Under the pieces are notes generated by a model. It searched no databases. It was not told the DNA's origin and saw only the letters and a program-made list of their open reading frames with translations. Shown piece by piece: positions 26,230 through 34,913 of a stretch of 64,000 nt of DNA (position 1 is the first letter of the stretch; each line of letters opens with the position of its first letter). Source of the DNA: Mucilaginibacter myungsuensis (GTDB lineage: Bacteria > Bacteroidota > Bacteroidia > Sphingobacteriales > Sphingobacteriaceae); assembly GCF_015222005.1 (NCBI RefSeq), contig NZ_JADFFL010000003.1, positions 1 through 64,000 on the forward strand. The letters are read 5' to 3'. Made by a program: the position numbers and the translations under genes.

Positions 26230-27486
26230 ATGATCGTATCTAAATTAGCGCAAAACTTGCGCGGATCTGAAATAATAAAGATAGCCGGCGAAATAAACGA
26301 GCTTAAAAAACAAGGGCAAAACATCGCTAATTTAACTATTGGCGATTTCGACTCGAATATCTACCCTATCCCTGCCGAGCTGAAAGCCGGCATTGTGGAC
26401 GCTTATGGCCACAACCAAACTAACTACCCTGCTGCCGATGGCGAGCTGATCTTGCGCCAAAGTGTAAGCGAGTTTTTACAAAGCCGCATGGGTTTAAGCT
26501 ATGCCCCTAACGAGATATTGATATCAGGCGGCTCTCGTCCACTGATCTATTCTATCTTTTTGGCGATAGTTGACCCGGGCGATAAAGTGGTTTTCCCTGC
26601 ACCATCATGGAACAACAACCACTATAGCGACCTGACCACGGCCAACGCCGTGATCGTACAGACCACACCCGAAAATAACTTTATGCCAACCGCAGCCGAG
26701 TTAGCCCCGCACCTGAAAGGCGCTACCCTATTGGCACTATGCTCTCCGCTGAACCCGACAGGCACGATGTTCAAAAAGAGCGACCTGGAAGAGATATGCG
26801 ACCTGGTAATTGCGGAGAACAAGACCCGCGGCGAAGGCGAAAAACCTTTGTACATTCTGTACGATCAGATCTATTCGCAATTGACCTTTGGCGATCATCA
26901 GCACTATAACCCGGTAACTTTACGCCCGGAGTTACGCGACGTGACCATCTTCGTTGACGGCGCATCAAAATGCTTTGCCGCTACAGGTGTACGTGTAGGC
27001 TGGGGCTTCGGTCCGGCCAATATCATCAACAACATGAAAGCCATTGTAGGCCACATGGGTGCCTGGTCGCCTAAGGCCGAGCAAGTGGCTATGGCTGATT
27101 ATCTACGTAACGGTGCTGCTGTCGACACTTACCTTGGCGATCTGAAAACCAAGATACAGACCAGCCTAACCACCCTTTATAATGGTTTTCAAGAATTAAA
27201 GGCTGAAGGTTTTTCTGTAGACGCTGTAGAACCGATGGGCGCTATTTACCTGACCGTTAAAGTTGACTATGCAGGCAAAACCACACCCGATGGTGAGCTG
27301 ATCAAAAACTCAGCCGACGTTAATTTTTACCTGATCAAAGAAGCTAAGGTGGCCTTGGTTCCATTCTCGGCTTTCGGTACGGATGATAGCTCGACCTGGT
27401 TCAGGGCATCGGTCGGTACCTGCACCGCGCAGGAGATCGCCGATATGATCCCGCGTATAAAAACCGCTTTGTCTAAACTGAAATAA
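26230..27486 (+). CDS. Class I/II PLP-dependent aminotransferase
   Basis: Fold-type I aminotransferase of 418 residues. Visible family features are the substrate-loop SPLNPTG (Asn binds the PLP ring), the YDQIYSQL segment with the Tyr that contacts the cofactor O3', the DGASKCFAATGVRVGWG stretch containing the Schiff-base Lys, and a C-terminal FRASVG with the carboxylate-binding Arg. Substrate cannot be fixed from sequence; aspartate, aromatic or diaminopimelate activity are all possible. The start was set at the ATG after the -7 box; an in-frame upstream extension would run through the promoter. It ends in its own terminator. Confidence 0.9.
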   Translation: MIVSKLAQNLRGSEIIKIAGEINELKKQGQNIANLTIGDFDSNIYPIPAELKAGIVDAYGHNQTNYPAADGELILRQSVSEFLQSRMGLSYAPNEILISGGSRPLIYSIFLAIVDPGDKVVFPAPSWNNNHYSDLTTANAVIVQTTPENNFMPTAAELAPHLKGATLLALCSPLNPTGTMFKKSDLEEICDLVIAENKTRGEGEKPLYILYDQIYSQLTFGDHQHYNPVTLRPELRDVTIFVDGASKCFAATGVRVGWGFGPANIINNMKAIVGHMGAWSPKAEQVAMADYLRNGAAVDTYLGDLKTKIQTSLTTLYNGFQELKAEGFSVDAVEPMGAIYLTVKVDYAGKTTPDGELIKNSADVNFYLIKEAKVALVPFSAFGTDDSSTWFRASVGTCTAQEIADMIPRIKTALSKLK

Positions 27487-27499
27487 TTGAACTTTAGTT

Positions 27500-27535
27500 G
27501 GGTATGAGTGTTGTACATTCATACCCGGCTTTTTA
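27500..27535 (+). terminator. Intrinsic terminator of the aminotransferase gene
   Basis: GGGTATGA (27500-27507) pairs with TCATACCC (27519-27526) across an 11-nt loop, followed by GGCTTTTTAT. It begins 14 bp after the stop codon. Its position also argues against a start for the next gene upstream of 27546. Confidence 0.8.
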
Positions 27536-27545
27536 TATCTACACT

Positions 27546-28256
27546 ATGCCTAACGGAACATTATACCTCATCCCTGTACCTTTAGCCGATGAGGCCGTAG
27601 GCCGCTCGCTGACACCTTATTTGGTAGAGACCATTAACCAGATCAGCGAGTACATCGTGGAGAACGAAAAGACCGCCCGCCGCTGGTTAAAAGAGTGCGG
27701 GTTAAAAATGCCGCAAAGCCAACTCACTATTCACGATTATGGCAAGCATAACCGCAAGGAATCGCTTGCGCCGTTCTTTGCAGGATTGTTAGCCGGTAAA
27801 GATGTAGGCCTGATGAGCGAGGCCGGTTGCCCGGGTGTTGCGGATCCGGGCGCTGATATTGTTGCCGAGGCACATCGTAAGGGCATTAAAGTTGTCCCCT
27901 TGGTAGGTCCGAGTTCGATCTTGTTAGCCTTGATGGCATCGGGATTTAGCGGACAAAGCTTTATCTTTCATGGTTATATCCCTATCGACAAAGCGGACAG
28001 GGCCAAAAAGATCAAAGAAATGGAAGGCAATGCCGAGCGTCTTAAACAAACACAAATGTTTATAGAAACGCCGTTTCGCAATAACTCCATGCTCGACGAG
28101 GTGTTGCGCAGTTGCAAACCTAACACACGTTTATGTATTGCCTGCAACCTTACCGGGCTTGATGAAATGGTGCGCACCCAAACCATTGCCGCCTGGAAAA
28201 AACAGATACCCGAACTTCATAAAAAGCCCTGCATATTTTTGATATTCCACGCTTAA
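27546..28256 (+). CDS. RsmI-like SAM-dependent methyltransferase (tetrapyrrole methylase fold)
   Basis: A 236-residue protein of the tetrapyrrole-methylase superfamily, closest in motif content to RsmI, which 2'-O-methylates C1402 of 16S rRNA. Visible motifs are GTLYLIPVPL at the start (RsmI has GTLYVVATPI), GLMSEAGCPGVADPGA for the SAM pocket, VPLVGPSSILLALMASG and FIETPFRN. The N-terminal third differs from canonical RsmI (insertion with EKTARRWLKECGLK) and the C-terminal RNA-binding extension is missing. Bacteroidota often carry this shorter form beside a normal RsmI, so 16S methylation is likely but unproven. The start codon follows the previous gene's terminator. Confidence 0.85.
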   Translation: MPNGTLYLIPVPLADEAVGRSLTPYLVETINQISEYIVENEKTARRWLKECGLKMPQSQLTIHDYGKHNRKESLAPFFAGLLAGKDVGLMSEAGCPGVADPGADIVAEAHRKGIKVVPLVGPSSILLALMASGFSGQSFIFHGYIPIDKADRAKKIKEMEGNAERLKQTQMFIETPFRNNSMLDEVLRSCKPNTRLCIACNLTGLDEMVRTQTIAAWKKQIPELHKKPCIFLIFHA

Positions 28257-28265
28257 TGTGAGCCT

Positions 28266-29864
28266 ATGACCATAAACGACCAGCATTGTCAGGTACTGAT
28301 CATCGGCGCGGGGCCATCCGGGTTGATGATGGCCGCGCAACTGTTGCGTTATGGTGTGCAACCTGTTATTATCGACAGCAGGTTAGGTCCGACGGATCAT
28401 TCTAAGGCGCTGGCTGTTCAGGCTCGCTCGTTAGAGATATACAGGCAAATGGGTATTGTGGATAAAGTACTGAACGGCGGCATCAAAGGGAAAGGCATCG
28501 CTTTTTATCGCGATGGTGAACCGGGCGCTCAATTGCTTTATGGCAACGTTAACAATTTAGATACGCTCTACCCTTTCATCCTCATGTACCCCCAAAGTGC
28601 CAACGAGCGGACATTGCTGGAATATCTTACCCTGAATTGCTGCCCGGTATATTGGAACACAACGCTAACGTCCGTATCTCAAACATCTAACATCGCTACA
28701 GTTAAATTACAAAGCGACGGTCGATCCCAAACTTTAACAACCGATTGGCTGATTGGGGCGGACGGCTCACACAGCACAGTACGTAAGTCTTTAAATATTC
28801 CATTTGAGGGTGATACCTATAAAAGCCTATTCTACCTCATCGACGGCAAGATCGCGGACAAAGATGCCGGCGAACTGATACAAGTACACTTATCTGATAA
28901 AGGTTTGGCTGGCTTCTTCCCCATGCCGGAGCAGGGATATTATCGGATCATTGGGAACATGCCAGATAGTTTTTCCGACGATAGTAATGAGCTGCAATTA
29001 GCGGATGTGCTGCCGTCGCTCAACAGTATTGTGGGCAAGGAGGTTATTATTGACGATTGCCGCTGGCTGATCACTTATAAGTTGCATCATCGCATGGCTG
29101 GCCAGTTCAGGCAAGGCTGTACCTTCCTGATCGGGGATGCGGCGCACATCCATTCGCCCGTTGGCGGGCAGGGCATGAATACCGGCTTACAGGACGCTTA
29201 TAACTTGGCATGGAAATTAGCTTACGTGATCCAAAACAAAGCATCTGAGCGGATATTAGATAGCTACGCTGCCGAGCGGATGCCCGTGGCCAGGCAACTG
29301 CTTAAAACTACGGATAGAGCATTCAAAGCTGCCATGTCTACAAATTGGGCCGCCGGCTTCTTTAAAAAACACCTAATGACGCGCTTATTGAATTTTGCCT
29401 GGAAGCGGGAGAAGGTACGCGAGTTCTTTATCCGAACAGTATCACAAACAGGCATCAATTATCGCGACAGCAAACTGAATTTACATTTGAGTCAGGCTAA
29501 AAAGATACAGGCTGGCGACCGCCTGCCTTGCCTGATCATCCACGACGAAAAACGAAACCAACAGACCGACCTCCACCAATGGTGCGCCAAGCCGGGTTTC
29601 ACGCTCATTGTAATGGGTAAAGTGATCGAGGAAGAATTATTTAAGATCGCTAAATGGCTTACGCAAAACCACAATGGTTATATCAATTTCTACTATTTGC
29701 CGCCATCGGCTAAGAATCAACCCGTGTTCGATGCTTTTGAGATAGGCAAGAACCGGCACCGCTCGATATTGATCCGCCCGGATATGCATATCGGTTTCCT
29801 GAACGATGCGATAGATCTTGACCGAATGGATGCTTATATGCGGGATGTTGTTGGCATGAGTTAA
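28266..29864 (+). CDS. FAD-dependent aromatic monooxygenase (PheA/TfdB type)
   Basis: Class A flavoprotein hydroxylase of 532 residues, 9 bp downstream of the methyltransferase. The ADP-binding fold starts with VLIIGAGPSGLMMAAQLL (about 11-28). The DG motif is in DWLIGADGSHSTVRKSL, and the FAD ribityl motif is LIGDAAHIHSPVGGQGMNTG. The last 150 residues resemble the thioredoxin-like C-terminal domain of phenol hydroxylase relatives. Such enzymes use NAD(P)H and O2 to hydroxylate phenols or other rings; substrate is unknown. It probably shares a transcript with the methyltransferase. Confidence 0.88.
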   Translation: MTINDQHCQVLIIGAGPSGLMMAAQLLRYGVQPVIIDSRLGPTDHSKALAVQARSLEIYRQMGIVDKVLNGGIKGKGIAFYRDGEPGAQLLYGNVNNLDTLYPFILMYPQSANERTLLEYLTLNCCPVYWNTTLTSVSQTSNIATVKLQSDGRSQTLTTDWLIGADGSHSTVRKSLNIPFEGDTYKSLFYLIDGKIADKDAGELIQVHLSDKGLAGFFPMPEQGYYRIIGNMPDSFSDDSNELQLADVLPSLNSIVGKEVIIDDCRWLITYKLHHRMAGQFRQGCTFLIGDAAHIHSPVGGQGMNTGLQDAYNLAWKLAYVIQNKASERILDSYAAERMPVARQLLKTTDRAFKAAMSTNWAAGFFKKHLMTRLLNFAWKREKVREFFIRTVSQTGINYRDSKLNLHLSQAKKIQAGDRLPCLIIHDEKRNQQTDLHQWCAKPGFTLIVMGKVIEEELFKIAKWLTQNHNGYINFYYLPPSAKNQPVFDAFEIGKNRHRSILIRPDMHIGFLNDAIDLDRMDAYMRDVVGMS

Positions 29865-29984
29865 ACAGACCGGTATCGCCTGAATATCAAAAATTATTCA
29901 GTTCATCTTTAAGCATTTGCACATCTACATATATGCTTATCCGCACATTTTCACATTAACTTAACGCAGAGCCGCTTTTTTTGC

Positions 29985-29992
29985 TACATTTG
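29985..29992 (+). promoter_or_regulatory. Promoter -7 element of the SRP RNA gene
   Basis: TACATTTG, an exact TAnnTTTG match, ends 4 bp before the first base of the SRP RNA stem at 29997, the spacing expected for a transcription start there. The 50 bp upstream are AT-rich with CACATTT/CACATCT words; no clear -33 TTG. Confidence 0.65.
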
Positions 29993-29996
29993 CGGT

Positions 29997-30092
29997 GGGT
30001 AAGTCTTTTACGGCCAGCTCCTTTTGAACTCCCCCAGGGTGGGAACGCAGCAAGGGTAGAGAGTTGAGCGGCGCGATAGAAGTAGCTTACCC
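29997..30092 (+). ncRNA. ffs: Signal recognition particle RNA (4.5S, small bacterial type)
   Basis: About 96 nt that fold as one long hairpin closed by GGGTAAG at the 5' end and CTTACCC at the 3' end. The conserved apical domain is present: CCCAGGGTGGGAACGCAG followed by CAAGGGTAGAG, that is the Ffh-binding asymmetric and symmetric loops around a short apical loop. There is no Alu domain, as in most Gram-negative bacteria. The molecule partners Ffh in co-translational membrane targeting. A perfect -7 promoter box lies just upstream, and a strong terminator follows at 30151. Confidence 0.9.
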
Positions 30093-30150
30093 ATTTTTGT
30101 GCCCGATCCACTCATCCCCCTGAAGGGGTAATTGAGAACAGATATTAATT

Positions 30151-30185
30151 AAAGCGTCATTTCGATAAGAAATGGCGCTTTTTTA
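30151..30185 (+). terminator. Intrinsic terminator between SRP RNA and the YpdA-like gene
   Basis: AAAGCG-CATTTC (30151-30163) pairs with GAAATG-CGCTTT (30169-30181), with one T-G mispair and a 5-nt loop, then more T. A smaller CCCC/GGGG hairpin lies at 30115-30127. The SRP RNA precursor probably ends here. Confidence 0.75.
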
Positions 30186-30220
30186 TTGTCAACGCTCTCC
30201 GCCTTGCGCCCCGCAATCAC

Positions 30221-30228
30221 TACATTTG
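30221..30228 (+). promoter_or_regulatory. -7 element 3 nt before the YpdA-like start codon
   Basis: TACATTTG is an exact -7 match. Only TTC separates it from the ATG at 30232, so transcription would begin at or beside the start codon (leaderless mRNA). It supports 30232 over the upstream in-frame TTG. Confidence 0.5.
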
Positions 30229-30231
30229 TTC

Positions 30232-31194
30232 ATGCTTGATATCCTTATTATTGGCGGTGGGCCTATTGGTATAGCGTGCGGTTTGGCCGCTCAAAAGGCC
30301 GGTCTGAGTTTTGTTATTGTAGAGAAAGGCTGCCTGGTCAATTCGCTTTATAACTACCCGTCTACCATGACATTCTTCTCTACGTCGGAGAAATTAGAGG
30401 TTGGCGGCGTACCATTCGTGACCACCAACAAACGCCCCACCCGTAACGAGGCTTTGGAATATTACCGCCGGGTAGCACTGTCTAACAACCTCCCTATCAA
30501 TTTATTTGAAGAAGTGCAAGGCATGGCGGGCGAAGGCAGGCATTATAAGGTCGTCACGTCTAAACAAGTTTATCAGGCAAAACATATTATCGTGTCTACC
30601 GGCTTCTATGATATCCCGGTAACGCTCGATATCCCCGGCGAAGACCTGCCTAAAGTGAAGCACTATTATCAGGATCCACATTATTATGCTTTGCAAAAGG
30701 TGCTGGTAGTTGGATCCAGCAATTCGGCTATTGACGTAGCTTTAGAAACCTATCGCAAAGGAGCTGATGTTACCCTGGTGATCCGTGGAGATGAAGTAAG
30801 CAAGCGGGTAAAATATTGGGTAAGGCCTGATATCATCAATAGGATCAAAGAAGGTAGCATCAAGGTCTATTTTAATTCAGCGCTGACGGCTATTCATCAG
30901 CATGAGGTCGATATTAAAACGCCTGATGGAGCGGTCACTGTCGACAACGACTTTGTGATGGCCATGACGGGTTATAAGCCCAATTTTAAATTCCTGCACG
31001 CATTGGGTATCAAACTATCCCAGGACAACAAATTCATCCCTCAGTACGATCCCGAGACTATGGAGACCAACCTGAAAGGCGTTTATTTGGCCGGTGTAGT
31101 TTGCGGCGGCATGGATACGCACCTGTGGTTTATAGAGAACTCGCGTGTGCATGCCGATATGATACTGGCAGATATTGTTAAGAAACAGGGTTAG
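30232..31194 (+). CDS. YpdA-family NAD(P)-disulfide oxidoreductase (putative bacillithiol disulfide reductase)
   Basis: Flavoprotein of 320 residues with two nucleotide-binding folds: DILIIGGGPIGIACGLAAQ (about 3-21) for FAD and VLVVGSSNSAIDVALE in the middle for NAD(P)H. Late segments TGYKPNFKFL and GVYLAGVVCGG are typical. It lacks the CxxC of thioredoxin reductase, which separates YpdA from TrxB. In Firmicutes YpdA reduces bacillithiol disulfide, and many Bacteroidota make bacillithiol, so the same role is likely here. The gene is monocistronic and convergent with the response regulator at 31209. Confidence 0.85.
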   Translation: MLDILIIGGGPIGIACGLAAQKAGLSFVIVEKGCLVNSLYNYPSTMTFFSTSEKLEVGGVPFVTTNKRPTRNEALEYYRRVALSNNLPINLFEEVQGMAGEGRHYKVVTSKQVYQAKHIIVSTGFYDIPVTLDIPGEDLPKVKHYYQDPHYYALQKVLVVGSSNSAIDVALETYRKGADVTLVIRGDEVSKRVKYWVRPDIINRIKEGSIKVYFNSALTAIHQHEVDIKTPDGAVTVDNDFVMAMTGYKPNFKFLHALGIKLSQDNKFIPQYDPETMETNLKGVYLAGVVCGGMDTHLWFIENSRVHADMILADIVKKQG

Positions 31195-31208
31195 TAACAG
31201 AAGGCGTA

Positions 31209-31637
31209 TTAAAACTTGACGATCAAACCGTTCACCGTATCGATCAGTTGGGCCAGATCAAAGGGCTTGGGCAAAACCGCATCGCATCCGTATTTGTCGT
31301 AATCGACCGCGAAATTTAAGTAAGCCGAAAATATAATGACCGGGGTATCCTTAAACTGATCGGTGTTTTTCAATTGACGGCATATCTCGCCACCGTTGGC
31401 GTTATTAAGGCGGTAATCTAAAATGACTAAATGCGGGTCAAACTCTTCGGCCACGCCCAAAATATCATTACTGTCGGTAGTGGCGTGTACCTCAAAATCC
31501 TCGTAAACAAGCACTTCATTCACCATTTCCAGAATGTCCTGATTGTCGTCTAAAACTAATATCCGTTTATTGGTAGGCTGCAAGTGCGTAGTGTAAAATT
31601 GTGAAATGGTATTATATATATCTGTCGTTCCGATCAT
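31209..31637 (-). CDS. Single-domain response regulator (CheY-like)
   Basis: Receiver-only protein of 142 residues. A non-conserved N-terminus of about 24 residues precedes the REC fold. Acidic pocket residues are the DD of VLDDNQD (30-31), the predicted phospho-Asp is Asp74 (VILDYRL), the conserved Ser is in IIFSAY and the Lys in LPKPFD (124). There is no output domain, so it must act by protein contact, for example in a phosphorelay with a hybrid kinase, but no kinase is adjacent. The ATG at 31637 was preferred to a GTG two codons earlier. The 224 bp upstream are AT-rich without a clear -7 match. Confidence 0.88.
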   Translation of the reverse strand: MIGTTDIYNTISQFYTTHLQPTNKRILVLDDNQDILEMVNEVLVYEDFEVHATTDSNDILGVAEEFDPHLVILDYRLNNANGGEICRQLKNTDQFKDTPVIIFSAYLNFAVDYDKYGCDAVLPKPFDLAQLIDTVNGLIVKF

Positions 31638-31861
31638 CCCCACAAACTAAACCAGTTGGGGGGCTGACGATGTATACAATTATAGGTTTTAACTTAATAC
31701 GATGCAAATTTTAATTAACATATTGGTTAATTGATTTACTTAGAATGAAATTAAAATTACATTAGATCGCAAAAAAGCTTCTTTTTGACGCAATATAGCC
31801 ATCAAACCACTTAATTTAGAATGTACCTAAATTATGATAGACCGATAATTAAGGCGACTTG

Positions 31862-32635
31862 TCACTTCGGAGCATAAAGGAAACGCTGCAAAGCATCCTG
31901 GGTAAATTGCGACAGCACCAGATCGCCGCTGATAGCAGCACGTTGGGTCAATAATTCGCCCCAATTTTCAGTACCCTCCCATAATACGCTTTTTATTGCC
32001 GCGAGCGCGTCCGGGTTGTAAGTTGCAAGCTTAGTTGCTAAACTATTCACAGCGTGGTCAAGACCTGCTGCATCTGCAAAGACATCGTTGTAAAGACCAT
32101 ATTGTTTTGCCCAGGCAGCTGTTTGGAATTCGGTAGCGTTGATAGTTAGCGACGAAAACGCCGAAAGACCTATTTTTCTGCTTACCGCCGGCTCGATCAC
32201 AAAGGGACCAATGCCTATTGAAAGCTCGCTTAGTTTTATCGCGGCAGATTCTGTAGCCAAACAATAGTCGGCAGCGGCAGCTAAACCAACGCCTCCGCCC
32301 ACCGCTTTGCCCTGTACCCTTACAATGATCAGTTTGCCACAAGTACGGCAAGCATTGATCACGTTGGCAAAACCGCTAAAAAAGGCAGCACCGGTCTGTT
32401 TATCATTTATCTGTACCAATTCCGTAAAACTTGCACCTGCACAAAAAGTGCGGTCGCCGGCACTTTTTAGGATAATAACACGGGTTTGCTCATTGCGGCC
32501 GGCTGCTTCAATTGCCTGGGCAAGCTCGGTTAATAATACCGACGGCAACGAATTTTGAGCCGGATGATAGAAGCTTATTGTAGTAATAAGATCAGCAGTT
32601 TCGGATCTTACATAGCCATTGTCGGGGGTTTCCAT
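31862..32635 (-). CDS. Enoyl-CoA hydratase/isomerase family protein
   Basis: Crotonase-fold protein of 257 residues. The order of motifs fits the family: a first strand with HPAQNSLPS, the oxyanion-hole segment TFCAGASFTEL, and VRVQGKAVGGGVGLAAAADYCLAT where crotonases place the second oxyanion Gly and the catalytic Glu region. SELSIGIGPFVIEP follows. The substrate is unknown; hydratase or isomerase activity cannot be separated. The start is the ATG at 32635 rather than an upstream TTG because the family begins near there. It is followed by no obvious partner; the XRE gene lies 60 bp upstream on the same strand and may share its transcript. Confidence 0.87.
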   Translation of the reverse strand: METPDNGYVRSETADLITTISFYHPAQNSLPSVLLTELAQAIEAAGRNEQTRVIILKSAGDRTFCAGASFTELVQINDKQTGAAFFSGFANVINACRTCGKLIIVRVQGKAVGGGVGLAAAADYCLATESAAIKLSELSIGIGPFVIEPAVSRKIGLSAFSSLTINATEFQTAAWAKQYGLYNDVFADAAGLDHAVNSLATKLATYNPDALAAIKSVLWEGTENWGELLTQRAAISGDLVLSQFTQDALQRFLYAPK

Positions 32636-32695
32636 AAAAAATGGTTTATAATTGGCTAATATCAAACTTTAATGGGCGATATTCAAATCTGCGGA

Positions 32696-32941
32696 TCAGT
32701 CGGTCGGTAAATTAGGTACGCGCAGCAACTCGTTCGGGTCCACATCAAGCGCTTTACCAAGGGCAGCGATGGTTGTCAGCTTAGCGTTTATGCGGCCGCT
32801 TTCGATACGGTATATCTGCGATAGTTCCATGCCTGCCATATCTGCCAATTTTTCCATCGAAAGTTTACGTTGCAGACGGATCTTACGGAGGTTACGGCCG
32901 AAAACTTTTACTACATCCTGCTCGGGTAAATGGAAAAACAT
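32696..32941 (-). CDS. Small XRE-family helix-turn-helix regulator
   Basis: An 81-residue protein made almost entirely of one Cro/C1-type HTH: VFGRNLRKIRLQRKLSMEKLADMAGMELSQIYRIESGRINAKLTTIAALGKALDVD in short segments. The recognition helix is around SQIYRIESG. No second domain is present. It lies just upstream of the enoyl-CoA hydratase gene on the same strand and could control it or itself. An exact -7 box lies 39 bp upstream of the start. Confidence 0.88.
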   Translation of the reverse strand: MFFHLPEQDVVKVFGRNLRKIRLQRKLSMEKLADMAGMELSQIYRIESGRINAKLTTIAALGKALDVDPNELLRVPNLPTD

Positions 32942-32980
32942 CGGTGGGTATTTGTGTCGATATCAATAAACATTATTTAA

Positions 32981-32988
32981 CAAATATA
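32981..32988 (-). promoter_or_regulatory. -7 element upstream of the XRE gene
   Basis: TATATTTG on the minus strand, an exact TAnnTTTG match, 39 bp before the XRE start codon. No -33 TTG with proper spacing. Confidence 0.5.
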
Positions 32989-33228
32989 ACGCAGTAGCCA
33001 GTGATATGTGCACGCAATTGGCATGAACATGTAATTGCATAGCCCTGTCCCGCCAAAAGTGTATCAAACAAATGTTTAGCTTATAGGCCATTATCGTCGT
33101 TTTTTGAAACATATGCAGGCAAGTTTACCGGGCAGCGATATACATTTTAAAGTAACATTAAGAATACGTATAACAAAACAAGCCCATCTGCGCGGCAATG
33201 GCATACCTATTGTATATAAGTACTTGAA

Positions 33229-33600
33229 ATGGAAAAAGAGAAAAAGATATTGGTTGTGGATGATGATCAGGCCATCCTGGAGATACTCGAAGAGGTACTC
33301 TCCTACTATGGCTATCATGTAAGCACCCTGGCCAATGCAGATAAAGTTTTTGAACGGATAAGCGAATACCACCCCGACCTGATCCTGTTAGACGTAATGC
33401 TTGGCCCAATGGATGGCCGTATGATATGCCGCGCCATTAAATCGATAGCTAACGTAGCCGGCATACCTATCATTATGATATCGGCTACCGAAAGCACATC
33501 ATCCATGTTGAGCCTAGACTTTGCTCCTAACGATTTTCTACAAAAACCTTTCGACGTTAATTATCTGATCGAAAAGATCGAACACCAGTTGGCGGCTTAG
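33229..33600 (+). CDS. Single-domain response regulator
   Basis: Receiver-only protein of 123 residues: acidic pocket DDD (11-13), phospho-acceptor Asp55 (LILLDVML), conserved Ser85 in MISATES and Lys106 in LQKPFD. It differs clearly from the other receiver at 31209, so the two are not recent duplicates. No histidine kinase lies nearby. It converges on cbpM; the two stop codons share the bases TTAG. Confidence 0.88.
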   Translation: MEKEKKILVVDDDQAILEILEEVLSYYGYHVSTLANADKVFERISEYHPDLILLDVMLGPMDGRMICRAIKSIANVAGIPIIMISATESTSSMLSLDFAPNDFLQKPFDVNYLIEKIEHQLAA

Positions 33601-33887
33601 TCTTCGTAAAATCTCAGCTTGTTTTTTGTTGCCCACAACTCACGCTGTAACTTTTCCACTTTATTAAGTAAGTGACTGATGGATGCCAATCCTGCGACGT
33701 TAATGTCCAGATCTTTGTATAGATGCACCATCTTTTCAACCCTGACCAATTCTTCAGTTGCTATACACAGCTTAGTATCTACAATGGTCAGCACGATCAA
33801 ACCTTGGTCATGCAGATCTTGTAAAAAAGTCATTTCGGTGTGGTGATGTACACAAAATTCTTCTACCGATATCAATTGATGTGTCAT
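33597..33887 (-). CDS. cbpM: CbpM-like chaperone modulator
   Basis: A 96-residue MerR-like helical protein directly downstream of cbpA (4-bp gap). The start LISVEEFCVHH, the central ELVRVEKMVHLYKDLDINVAGLA and the terminal coiled segment HLLNKVEKLQREL fit the CbpM family. CbpM binds the J domain of CbpA and restrains its co-chaperone activity. The gene order cbpA-cbpM supports the call. Confidence 0.82.
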   Translation of the reverse strand: MTHQLISVEEFCVHHHTEMTFLQDLHDQGLIVLTIVDTKLCIATEELVRVEKMVHLYKDLDINVAGLASISHLLNKVEKLQRELWATKNKLRFYED

Positions 33888-33891
33888 GATC

Positions 33892-34800
33892 TTAATGATT
33901 AGTGTTCAACTTAGCAAGTTCTTCAAATAACTCTCGTTGCCTATCGGTAAGGTTGATCGGCAGGGCGATATCGTAGGTGAGGTAGAGATCGCCAAATTCG
34001 CCTTCTTTCTTGTACACCGGCATTCCCTTACCCTTCAACTTAACTTTGGTGCCTTGCTGGGTCTCGGGTTTAACTTTCAGCTTCACTTTGCCGGTGAGCG
34101 TATCAGCGGTGATAACACCTCCTAAAACTGCGGTGTACACGTCAAGCTTTATAATGCGATAAAGGTCTGCGCCTTGGCGCTTAAATTCAGGATCATTGGC
34201 GATGTTAAAAGTGATATACAGATCGCCGGCCGGGCCATTATTCCTACCGGGCCCGCCATGACCAGTGATCTTGATGGTCTGCCCATTCTCTACACCCGCT
34301 GGGATAGTGATACGGATCTGCTTACCATTTACCGTCAGCGTTTGTTTTTGACTTTCTAAGATATCCCTAAGATCCAATTTTAGCTCCGCGTTCAGATCTT
34401 GTCCGCGATAGGCTGTCTGCCTTCCGCCGCCATTGGCCGCTCCGCCGAACATTGACGTAAAGAACTCCGAAAAATCGGCATCGCCGCCAAAGCCTTCAAA
34501 ACCACCTGACTGATACCCGCCACCGCCATATGCAGAACGTTGCTGATGCTGCCTTGCCTGCTCATATTGCGCACCTTGTTGCCAATTTTCGCCGTACTGA
34601 TCGTATTTTTTACGTTTCTCAGGGTCGCTTAAAACTTCGTTAGCCTCGTTCAGTTCCTGAAATTTCTTTTTAGCCTCCTCGTCGTTAGGATTAAGATCGG
34701 GGTGAAGTTTGCGCGCCTGTTTACGGTAAGCGCTTTTGATCGCCTTATCGTCGGCAGTTTTGTCTACGCCCAAAACTTTATAATAGTCAATAAACGCCAT
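33892..34800 (-). CDS. cbpA: CbpA-type DnaJ co-chaperone
   Basis: J-domain protein of 302 residues. The J domain (about 5-70) has YYKVLGVDK at the start and the HPD tripeptide in [13 protein letters not shown] Gly/Phe/Gln-rich linker follows ([16 protein letters not shown]), then two DnaJ C-terminal beta domains ([19 protein letters not shown] ... GDLYITFNI ... GDLYLTYDI). The zinc-finger domain of DnaJ is absent, which defines the CbpA/class B type. It stimulates DnaK and in E. coli also binds curved DNA. Transcribed with cbpM. Confidence 0.92.
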   Translation of the reverse strand: MAFIDYYKVLGVDKTADDKAIKSAYRKQARKLHPDLNPNDEEAKKKFQELNEANEVLSDPEKRKKYDQYGENWQQGAQYEQARQHQQRSAYGGGGYQSGGFEGFGGDADFSEFFTSMFGGAANGGGRQTAYRGQDLNAELKLDLRDILESQKQTLTVNGKQIRITIPAGVENGQTIKITGHGGPGRNNGPAGDLYITFNIANDPEFKRQGADLYRIIKLDVYTAVLGGVITADTLTGKVKLKVKPETQQGTKVKLKGKGMPVYKKEGEFGDLYLTYDIALPINLTDRQRELFEELAKLNTNH

Positions 34801-34867
34801 TTATACGGGTGATTTAAATGATAAACCGCCAAGGATGCGGTATGGTTTTATCTGATAAATTTAACCA

Positions 34868-34893
34868 ATAAAAAAGGCCCTAAAAAGGGCCTT
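34868..34893 (-). terminator. Intrinsic terminator after argF'
   Basis: On the minus strand AAGGCCCT and AGGGCCTT pair across a short T loop and are followed by six T. It starts about 20 bp beyond the argF' stop and closes the arginine cluster. Confidence 0.85.
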
Positions 34894-34913
34894 GGTCACA
34901 TTTTAATAAGATG

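Noticed and set aside
27498..27545. Upstream start for the RsmI-like gene
   Set aside because: Lies inside the terminator hairpin of the previous gene.
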